Assembly: GCA_030424975.1 (NCBI GenBank)
Contig: JAUHVY010000002.1
Coordinates: 744,001 to 808,000, forward strand
Source of the DNA: Alphaproteobacteria bacterium
GTDB taxonomy: Bacteria > Pseudomonadota > Alphaproteobacteria > Micavibrionales > Micavibrionaceae
Reading direction: 5' to 3'
Length of the DNA: 64,000 nt
The notes below the pieces were generated by a model. The model ran no database searches and was not told where the DNA came from. It saw only the letters and a program-made list of their open reading frames with translations. Shown piece by piece: positions 55,045 to 64,000 of this stretch (position 1 is the first letter of the stretch; the number at the start of each line of letters is the position of its first letter). The position numbers and the translations under genes are program-made.

Positions 55045-56202
55045 TTATGCGCCGCCGCTGCTTTGTTGTTCAGTAGGTGCGGGAGCAGGTGTGCTTTCCT
55101 GCGGCTGATTATTTTGGACGGCATGGGTTGAGTTTTCAACGCGCTCTGTCTGCGCTTCTTTTTCAGCGGCAAGCTCGGCTTGAAATTCCTTGTCCATTTC
55201 AACGTCTTTCAGGTTAGCATTCGGATTATAGGCGACTTCCTCTTGGTCCGATTTATTAACTTTTTTACGTCCCTCCAGGATCGCAACCTGTTCGTCAATT
55301 TCACGGATCAGAACTTCATCATGCATCGCTTTCGCGTTTAATCCGGTTTCCCGTGCGACCATGTAATAAATGGAATCTAAATCAATTTCCTGATTAATAC
55401 CGTGTTGCATAACATGATAGGCCATCGCCGCATCGGCGGTAATGATCGATTTATCCGGCTGGTTCCGTTTACGCATATGTTCCTGGGTTAGGTGAACAAT
55501 CAGCATTAGCTGTTCATCAGAAATAGATACGCGGTGGTGTTTCTCTAAACCCGGGCGTAGCGCTTTCATAATGGCGTATGTTTCTTCGATATTCGGAATT
55601 TTAAGGAATACTTTTTGGAAACGACGATCCATCGCAGGGTCGAGTGCAACATACATTCTGAATTCGTCCAAAGTGGTCGCGCCGATCATCAGCAAGTCAC
55701 CCGCCGTTAGATATGGTTTCATAGTATCCGACAAACCGGCATAGGAACTGCCCTCACAATTGGGCATGATCTGGTGAATTTCGTCCAAGAATAGGATAAT
55801 GCGCGGTTCATTCGGGTTGTGGTAGCGTTCGGCCACCCCCTTACAGAGCGGCAAGAAGCGATCTTGGAATTCTGCGCGGGATGCCGTTCCTGATGCCATA
55901 CGCGCAAGGTCAACCTCGATCACACGGGCATCTTTTAGGTAATCAGGCACTTTTTCTGCAACAATTTGTTGTGCCAAACCAACAACAGCGGCGGTTTTAC
56001 CCACACCGGCAGGAGCAAGGAAACAGACGTTTTTACGTCCTTTTTGAAGCAAAATCAAAATACAGTCATTGATCTCTTTTTCACGACCGGTAATCGGGCC
56101 ATAGCGACCTTCGCGCTCAAGCTGCGTAAAGTCTGTACAGTAATTCTTGATCAACTCTTCAAATCGCTCATTCGGTACGAGATAATCCCATTTTTCGGTC
56201 AT
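55045..56202 (-). CDS. single-module Clp/AAA+ ATPase
   Basis: A 385-residue AAA+ ATPase resembling the first ATPase domain of ClpA/ClpB: ITGREKEINDC (about 38-48), P-loop APAGVGKT (63-70), Walker B LFLDEIHQIM and IGATTLDEFRMYV. There is no second ATPase domain, no N-terminal Clp repeat and no IGF-type peptidase loop that I can see. The C-terminal 70 residues are Glu, Gln, Pro and Ala-rich and probably disordered. Partner and role are unknown. Confidence 0.85.
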   Translation of the reverse strand: MTEKWDYLVPNERFEELIKNYCTDFTQLEREGRYGPITGREKEINDCILILLQKGRKNVCFLAPAGVGKTAAVVGLAQQIVAEKVPDYLKDARVIEVDLARMASGTASRAEFQDRFLPLCKGVAERYHNPNEPRIILFLDEIHQIMPNCEGSSYAGLSDTMKPYLTAGDLLMIGATTLDEFRMYVALDPAMDRRFQKVFLKIPNIEETYAIMKALRPGLEKHHRVSISDEQLMLIVHLTQEHMRKRNQPDKSIITADAAMAYHVMQHGINQEIDLDSIYYMVARETGLNAKAMHDEVLIREIDEQVAILEGRKKVNKSDQEEVAYNPNANLKDVEMDKEFQAELAAEKEAQTERVENSTHAVQNNQPQESTPAPAPTEQQSSGGA

Positions 56203-56325
56203 GTTGCCTCTTTAAAATTTGTTTGGCCGCAAGAAAAGCGCACCGTTTTACATCAACAGAGTATAGATGCTTTATTAATCAGAGATTAAAAGCAAGTGCA
56301 GTGTAGAGGATTTTTTACAAAAAGT

Positions 56326-57228
56326 TTAGAGGCGTTCGAAATAATCGGTGCTGTAGCCCTGCGCATAGAGCGCTGTCGTTAAATCGCCGTACAAAATACA
56401 ATTTGCGATTTCGGCCTTAACGGTTTCTTTCGGGTGATAGCCTATGCCGAGCCCCGCCATTTTAAGCATCGGCAGGTCATTCGCACCATCGCCGATCGTC
56501 AGGCAGTCATCTTTGGTCAGGCCCAGATCTTTGATGTAATGCTCAAGGAAGTTGACCTTTGCAAATTTATCGAGGATCGGGTCTTCCACTTCGCCTGTTA
56601 AGGCTTCGTTTTCAATTTTCAGGATATTGCCGTGATTGAAGTTAAAGCCGCAGCGTTCAGCTATGGCTTGGGTAAAGAACGTAAAACCGCCTGAAACCAA
56701 TACACATGCCGCGCCGCTCTTGCGCATGGTCGATACAAATACCTCCGCACCCGGGTTTAGTGCGGTTTCTTCCAATGTTGCTGTTAGTGCTGTTGTTTTT
56801 AAACCTTTAAGCAATCCTACGCGCTCGCGCAGGGCAGAATGAAAATCAAGTTCACCTTCCATGGCGCGTTGGGTGATCGCCGCGATTTGATCTTTAATGC
56901 CTGCATATTCGGCAAGCTCGTCGAGGGTTTCTGTTGAGGCTATCGTGCTGTCCATATCCGCGAGCAGAAGTTTTTTCTGGCGGCGTTCATTCTTGGTAAT
57001 GAAAAAATCAATTTCATCTTTCGCGAGTGTTTCGCGCAAATGTGAGACAAGCGCAAATTGAGAACCGCCCGATATGGATGCTTCTGCGGCTTTGCCTTTG
57101 CAGAGCCAAATAACATCACTTGTGAATTTCAGATTATAATGTTCGATAATATTCGAGATTGTACGAAAATGTTTTTCCGTCACAGGGGCGGATTTTTTTG
57201 ATGCAACCAGTGTCAGAACATAACTCAT
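56326..57228 (-). CDS. serB: phosphoserine phosphatase SerB
   Basis: A 300-residue HAD phosphatase. The nucleophile motif is DMDST (91-95), the Ser motif is in LVSGGF, and the DxxND-type acid motif is GDGANDLPML. The N-terminal 80 residues form an ACT-like domain. It catalyses the last step of serine synthesis and is encoded divergently beside serC and near serA, so the complete phosphorylated pathway is here. Confidence 0.96.
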   Translation of the reverse strand: MSYVLTLVASKKSAPVTEKHFRTISNIIEHYNLKFTSDVIWLCKGKAAEASISGGSQFALVSHLRETLAKDEIDFFITKNERRQKKLLLADMDSTIASTETLDELAEYAGIKDQIAAITQRAMEGELDFHSALRERVGLLKGLKTTALTATLEETALNPGAEVFVSTMRKSGAACVLVSGGFTFFTQAIAERCGFNFNHGNILKIENEALTGEVEDPILDKFAKVNFLEHYIKDLGLTKDDCLTIGDGANDLPMLKMAGLGIGYHPKETVKAEIANCILYGDLTTALYAQGYSTDYFERL

Positions 57229-57381
57229 AGTAAACCGTTTCTTTTCAATTCTTTTAAGAATGCAAAAACTTTTTATTCATAAATATCAGAAAAACACTTG
57301 TTTTTGTCACGGAAATTCCTTAACGCTTGAGCAAGTCATCTTTCAAATAAACACTTATAGTCTTAATAACGGTGAAATCAA

Positions 57382-58554
57382 ATGGAAAAGCCATCAATCA
57401 GACCTAAAAACCCTAATTTTTCTTCCGGACCTTGCGCAAAACGCCCTGGTTGGAGCTTTGAAAAGCTTGAAGGCGTCATGCTTGGCCGTTCGCACAGAGC
57501 GGGGCCACTCAAGGCAAAGCTTAAAGATGTAATTGAACTGCACCGCCGTCTTTTGGGCATTCCTGCAGATTATAAAATCGGTATTGTTCCCGGTTCTGAC
57601 ACCGGTGCCTTTGAAATGGCCATGTGGTCAATGCTTGGCGCACGCGGCATTGATGTGTTCTCATGGGAGAGTTTCTCGGAAGGGTGGTTGAAGGATATTG
57701 TCAATCATTTAAAAATTGAAGATGTGAAAAGCTATGCAGCGGATTACGGTGATTTACCTGATCTGTCGAAGGCTGATCCTGCACGTGATTGCGTTTTCGC
57801 ATGGAACGGAACGACAAGCGGTGTTTGTGTGCCGAACGGTGACTGGATCGCGGCTGATCGCGAAGGTTTGACCTTCTGTGACGCAACATCTGCCGTATTT
57901 GCATATGATATGCCGTGGGACAAGCTGGATGTGACGACATGGTCATGGCAGAAGGTTCTGGGCGGTGAAGCTGCACACGGTATGCTTGTTCTGTCACCGC
58001 GCGCGGTTGAGCGTTTGGAGAGTTATACTCCGGATCGTCCGTTGCCGAAGATTTTCCGCATGACAAAAGGCGGCAAATTGATCGATGGTATTTTCGAAGG
58101 CGCAACAATCAATACGCCGTCAATGCTTGCGGTTGAAGATTGCCTTGATGCCCTGAACTGGGTTGATCATATTGGTGGCGTGACAAACAGCATTCGCCGC
58201 GCACAGATTAATTACGAAGCTATGGAAAAATGGGTTGCACAAACAGATTGGGTTGATTTCTTGGCACAAGATCGTGCGTCACGATCAATTACATCGGTTT
58301 GTTTGAAAATTACAGACCCATGGTTTGAAGCTTTGCCTGATGCGGAAAAAATGCCGTTCATCAAGAAAATGACGAAATTACTTGATGAAGAGGGCGTTGC
58401 CTATGACATCGCGGGATATCGTGATGCGCCTGCGGGCTTGCGTATTTGGTGTGGAGCAACTGTCTCTATGACCGATTTGCAAGAGGTTCAGCCATGGCTC
58501 GAATGGGCATTTGCGAAGGCTAAATCACAATCTGCCGGTACTGTTGCTGCGTAA
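57382..58554 (+). CDS. serC: phosphoserine aminotransferase SerC
   Basis: A 390-residue PLP enzyme. The start [22 protein letters not shown] is characteristic of the alphaproteobacterial SerC branch. The PLP Lys is in [15 protein letters not shown]. It converts 3-phosphohydroxypyruvate and glutamate to phosphoserine. A terminator follows at 58587. Confidence 0.96.
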   Translation: MEKPSIRPKNPNFSSGPCAKRPGWSFEKLEGVMLGRSHRAGPLKAKLKDVIELHRRLLGIPADYKIGIVPGSDTGAFEMAMWSMLGARGIDVFSWESFSEGWLKDIVNHLKIEDVKSYAADYGDLPDLSKADPARDCVFAWNGTTSGVCVPNGDWIAADREGLTFCDATSAVFAYDMPWDKLDVTTWSWQKVLGGEAAHGMLVLSPRAVERLESYTPDRPLPKIFRMTKGGKLIDGIFEGATINTPSMLAVEDCLDALNWVDHIGGVTNSIRRAQINYEAMEKWVAQTDWVDFLAQDRASRSITSVCLKITDPWFEALPDAEKMPFIKKMTKLLDEEGVAYDIAGYRDAPAGLRIWCGATVSMTDLQEVQPWLEWAFAKAKSQSAGTVAA

Positions 58555-58586
58555 TAAAACGCATCAATCGTATGAGGGTATAATAA

Positions 58587-58611
58587 AAAAGAGCGGGTTT
58601 TCCGCTCTTTT
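58587..58611. terminator. bidirectional terminator between serC and DUF481 gene
   Basis: GAGCGG (58591-58596) pairs with CCGCTC (58602-58607) around a GTTTT loop. An A tract on one side and a T tract on the other make it usable from both strands, serving the convergent genes. Confidence 0.85.
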
Positions 58612-58639
58612 CTTTTGTGCGTATATCTTTTGGAAGGGC

Positions 58640-59410
58640 TTAGAATTCGTAACCCAGTTTCAAAGAGTATTTTACATCTTCTTCTTTTACGCCTGCTTCG
58701 GGTGCGTTATCCCAGTCAAAGTCGATCTGTGCGGAGCCGACCAGCACCTTGGCAATCGGAAAGCGAACGCCTGTTTCACCGTCATACAAGAAGCCGTCAA
58801 CTTCGTCTGTCGGAACCGACAAATCGTGCTTGTAGAAAATCTGTATCGTGTCTTCGATAAATTTTTGATCGTAATCAACACCCCATGAAAGCGCAGCGGA
58901 ATCTTCGCTTTCGCCGTTTGCAAATTCTTCGTTGATATAGTCAAGACCAACGCGGGTAGACAGGTTCAGCGGATCACTTTCATAGAATTGATAACCGACA
59001 TAAGGACCGACTTTAATACGGCGATCCAGATCAGCAATGTCATCAGATCTGTAGCTAACGCGTGTACCGGCATAGAGCTTGTCGTTGATGAAGTGATCAT
59101 ATTCACCATAGATCAGATATTCATTTTCTGTTTCTTCACCTTCGTCCTTCGCGTAGTTCATTTCCGCGCCTGCACGATAACGATTTTTTTCTGTACGGGC
59201 TTCTGTACGGCCATCAAGGCTTACGGCCTTTTTGTTTGTATTGCCATCGGTTAAAAATCCGCCGAAATTGATGCGGCCGGACCATTCAATAGCCGGTGCT
59301 TCTTCTGTTTGCGGGGCTTCATCTTGTGCCATAGCAATGTTTAGGGGGAGGGCGGAGGTAAATGCCAAAAGGCCGGCGGCCAAAAGGCGGTGTGTCGTAT
59401 TTTTACGCAT
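58640..59410 (-). CDS. DUF481 outer-membrane beta-barrel protein
   Basis: A 256-residue exported protein with a signal peptide (to about residue 28, ending IAMAQ). The mature part consists of alternating beta strands of barrel type (WSGRINFGGFLTDGNTNKKA), ending in a C-terminal aromatic residue (LGYEF) as expected for BAM-dependent insertion. The DUF481 family is found as salt-induced outer-membrane proteins. It separates serC from serA. Confidence 0.92.
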   Translation of the reverse strand: MRKNTTHRLLAAGLLAFTSALPLNIAMAQDEAPQTEEAPAIEWSGRINFGGFLTDGNTNKKAVSLDGRTEARTEKNRYRAGAEMNYAKDEGEETENEYLIYGEYDHFINDKLYAGTRVSYRSDDIADLDRRIKVGPYVGYQFYESDPLNLSTRVGLDYINEEFANGESEDSAALSWGVDYDQKFIEDTIQIFYKHDLSVPTDEVDGFLYDGETGVRFPIAKVLVGSAQIDFDWDNAPEAGVKEEDVKYSLKLGYEF

Positions 59411-59559
59411 CAGTAAGTCCTTAGTTTAATTATGGATTGCGCGGCACCATACAGGCATGAATACGTAAAATCAAATTTAATATTAAAAGTTTGACTTTTG
59501 CCCGCGATGCGCGTAATTCTGAACGCCTGTTTTCCTAAACAAGACAAAAATAGGAGTAA

Positions 59560-61146
59560 ATGATGCCAAAAGTCTTGATCAGCGATAAGCTGGACCCGTT
59601 GGCCGTGGAAATTTTTGAAAAAAACGGCATTGACGTTGATTTCAAACCCGGTCTTACCCCCGAAGAACAATTAGAAATTATTGACCAGTATGACGGCCTT
59701 GCCATTCGTTCGGCAACAACCGTGACTGCGGAAATGATTGAAAAAGCAACAAATTTAAAGGTTGTCGGTCGCGCCGGTATTGGTGTTGATAATGTCGATA
59801 TTCCTGCTGCGACATCGAAAGGTATCGTGGTTATGAACACGCCGTTCGGTAACTCGATCACGACGGCCGAGCATGCAATTGCGATGATGATGGCTTTGGC
59901 GCGTGATATTCCTCAAGCCAATGAAAGCACGCATGCAGGTAAGTGGGAAAAGAAACGCTTCATGGGAGCGGAGCTTTACAACAAAACATGTGGTGTAATC
60001 GGTTGTGGTAATATCGGTTCTATCGCAGCGGATCGCGCGCTTGGTTTGCGCATGAAGGTCGTTGCGTTTGACCCGTTCTTAACCGAAGAGCGTGCGCAAA
60101 AGCTGGGTGTTGAAAAAGTTGAGCTGGATGAATTATTCGCCCGTGCGGACTTCATTACAATTCACGTTCCGAAGAACGAGCACACAGCCGGATTGATCAA
60201 CAAAGACACTATCGCAAAGATGAAAGACGGTGTGCGCATCGTTAACTGTGCGCGTGGTGGTATTGTTGTTGAAGCCGACCTGAAGGAAGCACTTGATTCA
60301 GGTAAGGTTGCAGGCGCAGCATTGGACGTTTTCGAAGTTGAACCGGCAAAAGAGAACCTGTTATTTGGTCATGATAAGGTTATTTGTACACCGCACCTTG
60401 GCGCGGCAACAAAAGAGGCACAGGTTAATGTGGCTATTCAGGTTGCTGAACAGATGTCAGATTATTTGGTTAACGGTGCCGTTACAAATGCGTTGAACAT
60501 GCCGTCGATCTCTGCTGAAGATGCGCCGAAGCTGAAGCCTTATTTGAAATTGGCAGAGCAGCTTGGTGAATTTGCAGGTCAGATCACTGAAACAGCGATT
60601 AAATCGATTGAAATTGAGTATAAGGGCACAATCACATCTGTGAATACAGACCCTATTACATCAACTTTGATTGCGCATTTGCTTGGTGCAACAATGGAAA
60701 GCGTGAACATGGTGAACGCGTTGCAGGTTGCCGAAAGTCGCGGTATTCAGATCAAGCAAAGCTATGATAATGATGGTAAGGACTGGCGCTCACTCATTAG
60801 CGTGACGGTTACAACATCAGAGCGCACACGTAATGTTGACGGTACATTGTTCACAGGCAAAGAGCCGCGTATCGTGAATATCGAAGGTGTGCCGATCGAG
60901 GTTGCGTTAAGCCCTGACATGTTGTTCATCCGTAACAAAGACAAGCCGGGTTTGATCGGTGGTCTGGGTACGATCCTTGCAAATGCAGATCAGAACATAG
61001 CTGATTTCCGTCTTGGTCGTAAGTCGAGCGGTGAAGATGCGATTTGTTTGGTGTCATTAGATGCACCATTGCCTGATCTTTTGTTCCAAAAGGTTCAGAA
61101 CTTGCCGCAAATCCAAAGCGTGAAGCGTTTGAAGTTTCAGGCCTAA
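59560..61146 (+). CDS. serA: D-3-phosphoglycerate dehydrogenase SerA
   Basis: A 528-residue long-form SerA. The NAD-binding motif is GVIGCGNIGSIAA, catalytic His is in CTPHLGAATKEAQ, and the C-terminal ACT domain begins at about 455 (MLFIRNKDKPGLIGGLG). It starts serine synthesis from 3-phosphoglycerate, and the ACT and intervening domains allow feedback by serine. A terminator follows. Confidence 0.97.
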   Translation: MMPKVLISDKLDPLAVEIFEKNGIDVDFKPGLTPEEQLEIIDQYDGLAIRSATTVTAEMIEKATNLKVVGRAGIGVDNVDIPAATSKGIVVMNTPFGNSITTAEHAIAMMMALARDIPQANESTHAGKWEKKRFMGAELYNKTCGVIGCGNIGSIAADRALGLRMKVVAFDPFLTEERAQKLGVEKVELDELFARADFITIHVPKNEHTAGLINKDTIAKMKDGVRIVNCARGGIVVEADLKEALDSGKVAGAALDVFEVEPAKENLLFGHDKVICTPHLGAATKEAQVNVAIQVAEQMSDYLVNGAVTNALNMPSISAEDAPKLKPYLKLAEQLGEFAGQITETAIKSIEIEYKGTITSVNTDPITSTLIAHLLGATMESVNMVNALQVAESRGIQIKQSYDNDGKDWRSLISVTVTTSERTRNVDGTLFTGKEPRIVNIEGVPIEVALSPDMLFIRNKDKPGLIGGLGTILANADQNIADFRLGRKSSGEDAICLVSLDAPLPDLLFQKVQNLPQIQSVKRLKFQA

Positions 61147-61175
61147 TGGCTGTTTGACATCTCTATAAGAATAAC

Positions 61176-61204
61176 AACGTCCCTGAGTGATCGGGGACGT
61201 TTTA
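61176..61204 (+). terminator. rho-independent terminator of serA
   Basis: AACGTCCC (61176-61183) pairs with GGGACGTT (61194-61201), followed by TTTAT. The loop is about ten bases. Confidence 0.85.
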
Positions 61205-61217
61205 TATGTGCTGTGAT

Positions 61218-61730
61218 TTAAGAGGTTTTTTCATCCGCATTGGCGGCTGTTTTCTTGATTTTGTAGTAGCGTTCACATGCGCTGGTCAGCTCTTTTTCAA
61301 ACTGTTCACCGATTGCGCCGCAATCCCCGCGCATATCTTTATTAATTAGTGTAGCGAGGGTCTTGTGATGTGCGGATACAATCTCGAGCGCGTGCTGATC
61401 CATTGTTTCCATGCTTTCAAGGAAGTTTAGCATAATATTGGCCAAATTGCCCATCAGGTCATATTTGCACATCGGCGCTGTGGCTTTTATTTGCATGATG
61501 AGATCTGTCATCTCAGGTTTTGCTTCTTCGAGCGCCATTTCATTTGCGCGGGTTTTTTCTACGCAAGTGAAGAGTCTGTCCAATATGTCTTTTGCGTAAG
61601 GTGCAAAATCGTAGTCGAGTTCATCAATGATTTTTTCGCACTCTTTAATCTTTTCGGGGCTGACATGGCCTGATCCGATTTTGTCCTTCAGGAGGTAATC
61701 TGCTTTTATTACTCTGACGCGCTTTTTCAT
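61218..61730 (-). CDS. hypothetical helical protein beside response regulator
   Basis: A 170-residue protein, basic at the N-terminus (MKKRVRVIKADYLLKDKIG), mostly alpha-helical. It lies 41 bp downstream of the response regulator gene on the same strand, so the two form a likely operon. That pairing and the helical-bundle look suggest a signalling partner, but no phosphorylatable His motif stands out. Confidence 0.65.
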   Translation of the reverse strand: MKKRVRVIKADYLLKDKIGSGHVSPEKIKECEKIIDELDYDFAPYAKDILDRLFTCVEKTRANEMALEEAKPEMTDLIMQIKATAPMCKYDLMGNLANIMLNFLESMETMDQHALEIVSAHHKTLATLINKDMRGDCGAIGEQFEKELTSACERYYKIKKTAANADEKTS

Positions 61731-61771
61731 CTTTTTTCTGTGCTATCTCTGCTTATTGTGATGTCATTTGT

Positions 61772-62287
61772 TTAATTCCAAAAAATGCCGATGCGCTTTT
61801 GATCAGTCTTTCTGCGCATAGAGCCTGTATATTCTTTTTTCCGGTTGCGTCGGCGATCGGGGCCGAAATAATCACTGTTATCGATGAAGTCTCTCGGGCG
61901 TTTAATGACATGTGAAATGCGCATGATCAAATCCTGTGCGGTAAAGGGCTTGACCATATATTCTGTGACACCTTCGTCACGGCACGTTGCAATACGGTTA
62001 TTGGCATTATAGCCGGTGATCATGATAACGGGTGCCATTGGATTTGGTGAAGACGGTGATTTTCGAATATTTTGCAATAAATCAATGCCGTCCTTATTTG
62101 GCATATGCCAATCTGTTATTACGATATCAGGGTTGACACGACAAAAGATATCGAACCCTTTTTCTCCGTCCTCGGCCACATGTATTTGGCACGTGCCTAA
62201 TGTTGTCAATATGTGCACTATCAGGTTTTTGATAGGCGGGGTATCTTCAACGACGAGCACCTTTAATTTATCAAGTTTAAAAGACAT
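61772..62287 (-). CDS. response regulator with basic C-terminal tail
   Basis: A 171-residue protein with a receiver domain (VVEDTPPIKNL, phospho-acceptor Asp in DIVITDWHMP, ITGYN, Lys in MVKPFTAQD). A tail of about 40 residues follows with FGPDRRRNRK and MRRKTDQKR, a pattern seen in other alphaproteobacterial regulators. I use the ATG at 62287; the longer frame adds 22 residues not typical of receivers. Confidence 0.9.
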   Translation of the reverse strand: MSFKLDKLKVLVVEDTPPIKNLIVHILTTLGTCQIHVAEDGEKGFDIFCRVNPDIVITDWHMPNKDGIDLLQNIRKSPSSPNPMAPVIMITGYNANNRIATCRDEGVTEYMVKPFTAQDLIMRISHVIKRPRDFIDNSDYFGPDRRRNRKKEYTGSMRRKTDQKRIGIFWN

Positions 62288-62632
62288 TGTTTGTATATAA
62301 AAAATTAATATTTCAATAGGTTTTAGAGTATGTGTTTTTATGAGAATCGGCAAGAATTGATTGTTATTAAATGCATTTTTTTACAACCATATGTATATGA
62401 TAAATATCTTATATAAATTCTTTATCTTTATTTTCAAGCTATTGATTTCAATGAGAAAATTTTTTTTGAAAAAACCCCTGTGATTTTACCATAATTATTT
62501 TGACAAAATTAAGGCGGGTCTGCTATAAGCTGCCCACAGTTAGTTAAGAAATGGTTAATTTTTAGACAGGGTACCTCTGGAGCGAGGGGGCTTTGTCGTG
62601 TTTTAGTAATTATAATTCGGGAGTGAGTATCT
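62288..62632. other. intergenic region upstream of the adhesin gene
   Basis: About 345 bp, very AT-rich on the left, with the adhesin promoter (62500-62528) and a leader of about 100 bases. A small hairpin CCTC/GAGG (62574-62577 with 62584-62587) is present in the leader. I could not match the leader to a known riboswitch. Confidence 0.5.
62500..62528 (+). promoter_or_regulatory. sigma-70-type promoter of the adhesin gene
   Basis: TTGACA (62500-62505), 17 bases, CTATAA (62523-62528). A close consensus match upstream of a long adhesin gene with about 100 bases of leader. Confidence 0.6.
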
Positions 62633-64000
62633 ATGGCTAAGCCTCAACAAAGTATAAACACGGGTGATATCTTAAAGACTGAACAATCACTAAATGATGT
62701 TAATCAATTCGAAAATTGTGAAATGACAGATCCTGTTTTGGGCGAAGGCGTAACTTTGGCAAGTTTGGCCGATGACTTGGCGATGATTGCGCCGGCTGCG
62801 GGCAAGGAAGAAATTCAAGCGGATGCGGCTGAGAACACTGAAGAAGCAGAGAGTGAGCAATTAGCACTTTTACAATTCGGCGGAGAAGAAGCTGATGTCG
62901 TCCCTGAGCCATCACCTCAACAGCTTGAATCTATGGCTGATAAAGTCCAAGCAGAATTAAAAGAAAATCAAGCGGAAGAGCAAGCGGAAGCTGAGCCTAG
63001 TGTGAATACTATTCGTGATTTGGCGCAAATTGAACCTGCTGCAGGTGGTGCGCAGGCCGGAGCAGGCGGAGCGTCCGGTGGCGGTTACGGTTTCCAGAGC
63101 GATTTCTCGGCGCAAGGTGTTATTGGTATTGAAGATGTCGGCCCGATTAATCCGACGGAATTACAATATAACCTTCCTGAATTCCAAGAGCGTTATTTTG
63201 TTGAAGAAGAGCCTTTGCCAAATCTTAATCCAAGCTTTGAAATGGCTGATGGTCAGGTATATGAAGATGGTTCGGTAGCTTTACCTTTGATCGCTGCTCC
63301 TGAATCTGCGAATGGTGATTTAACTATTGTTATCTCAGGTATTCCGACAGGCTGGGGTGTTTCTTTGGATGTTCCGACATCAGGCGGCGGCGTTGCAACG
63401 GGTGTTTTTGATCCGATTGCCGGTACGTGGACACTTACATTAACAGGCGGTGAGGGTATTACTGACGGTCCTGTCTTTACACCACCTGCCGATAGTGATG
63501 TTGATGCGCTTGATTTACAGCTTTCATTATCAGAAGTTGACACGGCAACAGGCCAAACAGGTTCTGCCAGCGGTGAATTTGATGTGATCGTTGATGCAGT
63601 TGCAGATGATCCGTCTATCGTAGCAGATGATGACAGCGGCGTTGAAGGCGCAACACTCAGTGTTGATTTGAGTGCTCTAACGGGCGAAGAAGTGAATAAC
63701 GGCGCGGGTTCTGATGACGGTTCTGAAAGCATCGTGAAATACCAAATCTCAGGTATTCCTGCGGGCTTTACGGTTTCTGCCGGGACTGATCTTGGCGGCG
63801 GTGTATGGGAATTCACACCTGCTGAAATCGTTGGTTTAACAATCACGCCAAATGATTCAAACTTCTTCGGCTCGATTAATTTGACGGCCACTGTATTTAC
63901 CGAAGAATCTATTACGGATACAGACTTCGATAATACAAATGACACGAATAACGCATCTGATCCGTTCACATTGACATGGACACCTGTTATTCACCCGCCG
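62633..64000 (+). CDS. large repeat-containing secreted adhesin (3' partial)
   Basis: The frame opens at ATG 62633 (after GGGAGTGAG) and has no stop before the window ends: 456 codons are visible. The first 190 residues are acidic and low-complexity, followed by a Gly-rich hinge (AGGASGGGYGFQSDF) and EDVGPINPTELQY. Then Ig/cadherin-like repeats begin, with ISGIPTGWGV and ISGIPAGFTV one repeat apart. This is the style of type I-secreted biofilm adhesins with T1SS-143-like repeats. The C-terminal secretion signal and any RTX motifs lie beyond the window. No N-terminal Sec signal is seen, in line with type I export. Confidence 0.85.
   Translation, partial: MAKPQQSINTGDILKTEQSLNDVNQFENCEMTDPVLGEGVTLASLADDLAMIAPAAGKEEIQADAAENTEEAESEQLALLQFGGEEADVVPEPSPQQLESMADKVQAELKENQAEEQAEAEPSVNTIRDLAQIEPAAGGAQAGAGGASGGGYGFQSDFSAQGVIGIEDVGPINPTELQYNLPEFQERYFVEEEPLPNLNPSFEMADGQVYEDGSVALPLIAAPESANGDLTIVISGIPTGWGVSLDVPTSGGGVATGVFDPIAGTWTLTLTGGEGITDGPVFTPPADSDVDALDLQLSLSEVDTATGQTGSASGEFDVIVDAVADDPSIVADDDSGVEGATLSVDLSALTGEEVNNGAGSDDGSESIVKYQISGIPAGFTVSAGTDLGGGVWEFTPAEIVGLTITPNDSNFFGSINLTATVFTEESITDTDFDNTNDTNNASDPFTLTWTPVIHPP

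Noticed and set aside
62530-62632. Riboswitch in the adhesin leader
   Set aside because: Only a 4-bp hairpin is seen; the conserved core of the c-di-GMP riboswitches is not present.

Overview
The window comes from an alphaproteobacterial chromosome of moderate GC content; I cannot place it below class level. Support for the class: a DivL-type tyrosine pseudo-histidine kinase beside tsaE, alphaproteobacterial-type addB/addA, an NDUFA9-like gene, and surA followed by rsmA.

Layout. 1-14.7 kb holds the 3' part of divL, a secreted protein, tsaE-murU-addB-addA in one tight operon, trxA, a D,D-carboxypeptidase gene, panD, a HIT protein and a GNAT/nitrilase fusion. At 14.74 kb comM begins, but it is split by a 9,867-bp AT-rich mobile element (about 15,380-25,246); the rest of comM follows. 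26-41 kb holds housekeeping and envelope genes: a diguanylate cyclase, uvrD, surA, rsmA, gmk, an ArsR regulator and two glycosyltransferases, then tRNA-Ser(GGA). 41.4-47.2 kb is a phosphorelay cluster: Tat-exported binding protein, large sensor kinase, three receiver proteins and an Hpt protein. 47.5-56.2 kb holds a sugar dehydrogenase, an Hsp20 gene with a ROSE-like leader, a candidate sRNA, a RelA/SpoT-like protein, an M48 protease beside a DUF898 protein, an RsmC-like methyltransferase and a Clp-like ATPase. 56.3-61.1 kb carries serB, serC and serA with a DUF481 barrel between the last two. 61.2-64 kb ends with a response regulator and the start of a very large secreted adhesin.

The standout is the comM element. 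It encodes a large serine recombinase reading inward from its right end. Its two ends can be resolved to the base: joining the chromosomal flanks at a CT dinucleotide restores an uninterrupted 509-codon comM, and joining the element ends gives an attP with 14-bp outer inverted arms centred on the same CT. The cargo is a complete His-Xaa-Ser cassette (hxsA precursor with nine HxS repeats, hxsD, and the two radical SAM maturases hxsB and hxsC). It is followed by a structured RNA leading into a 34-residue membrane peptide, a small HUH Rep-like protein, a catalytic-domain-only tyrosine recombinase, a 503-residue protein with a HEPN-like R-x4-H motif, and a 22-bp copy of the 3' end of the chromosomal tRNA-Ser. 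The last three look like an older tRNA-targeting element nested in the serine-integrase element. The hxs gene families are already defined computationally. What looks new is this mobile, comM-disrupting, composite setting.
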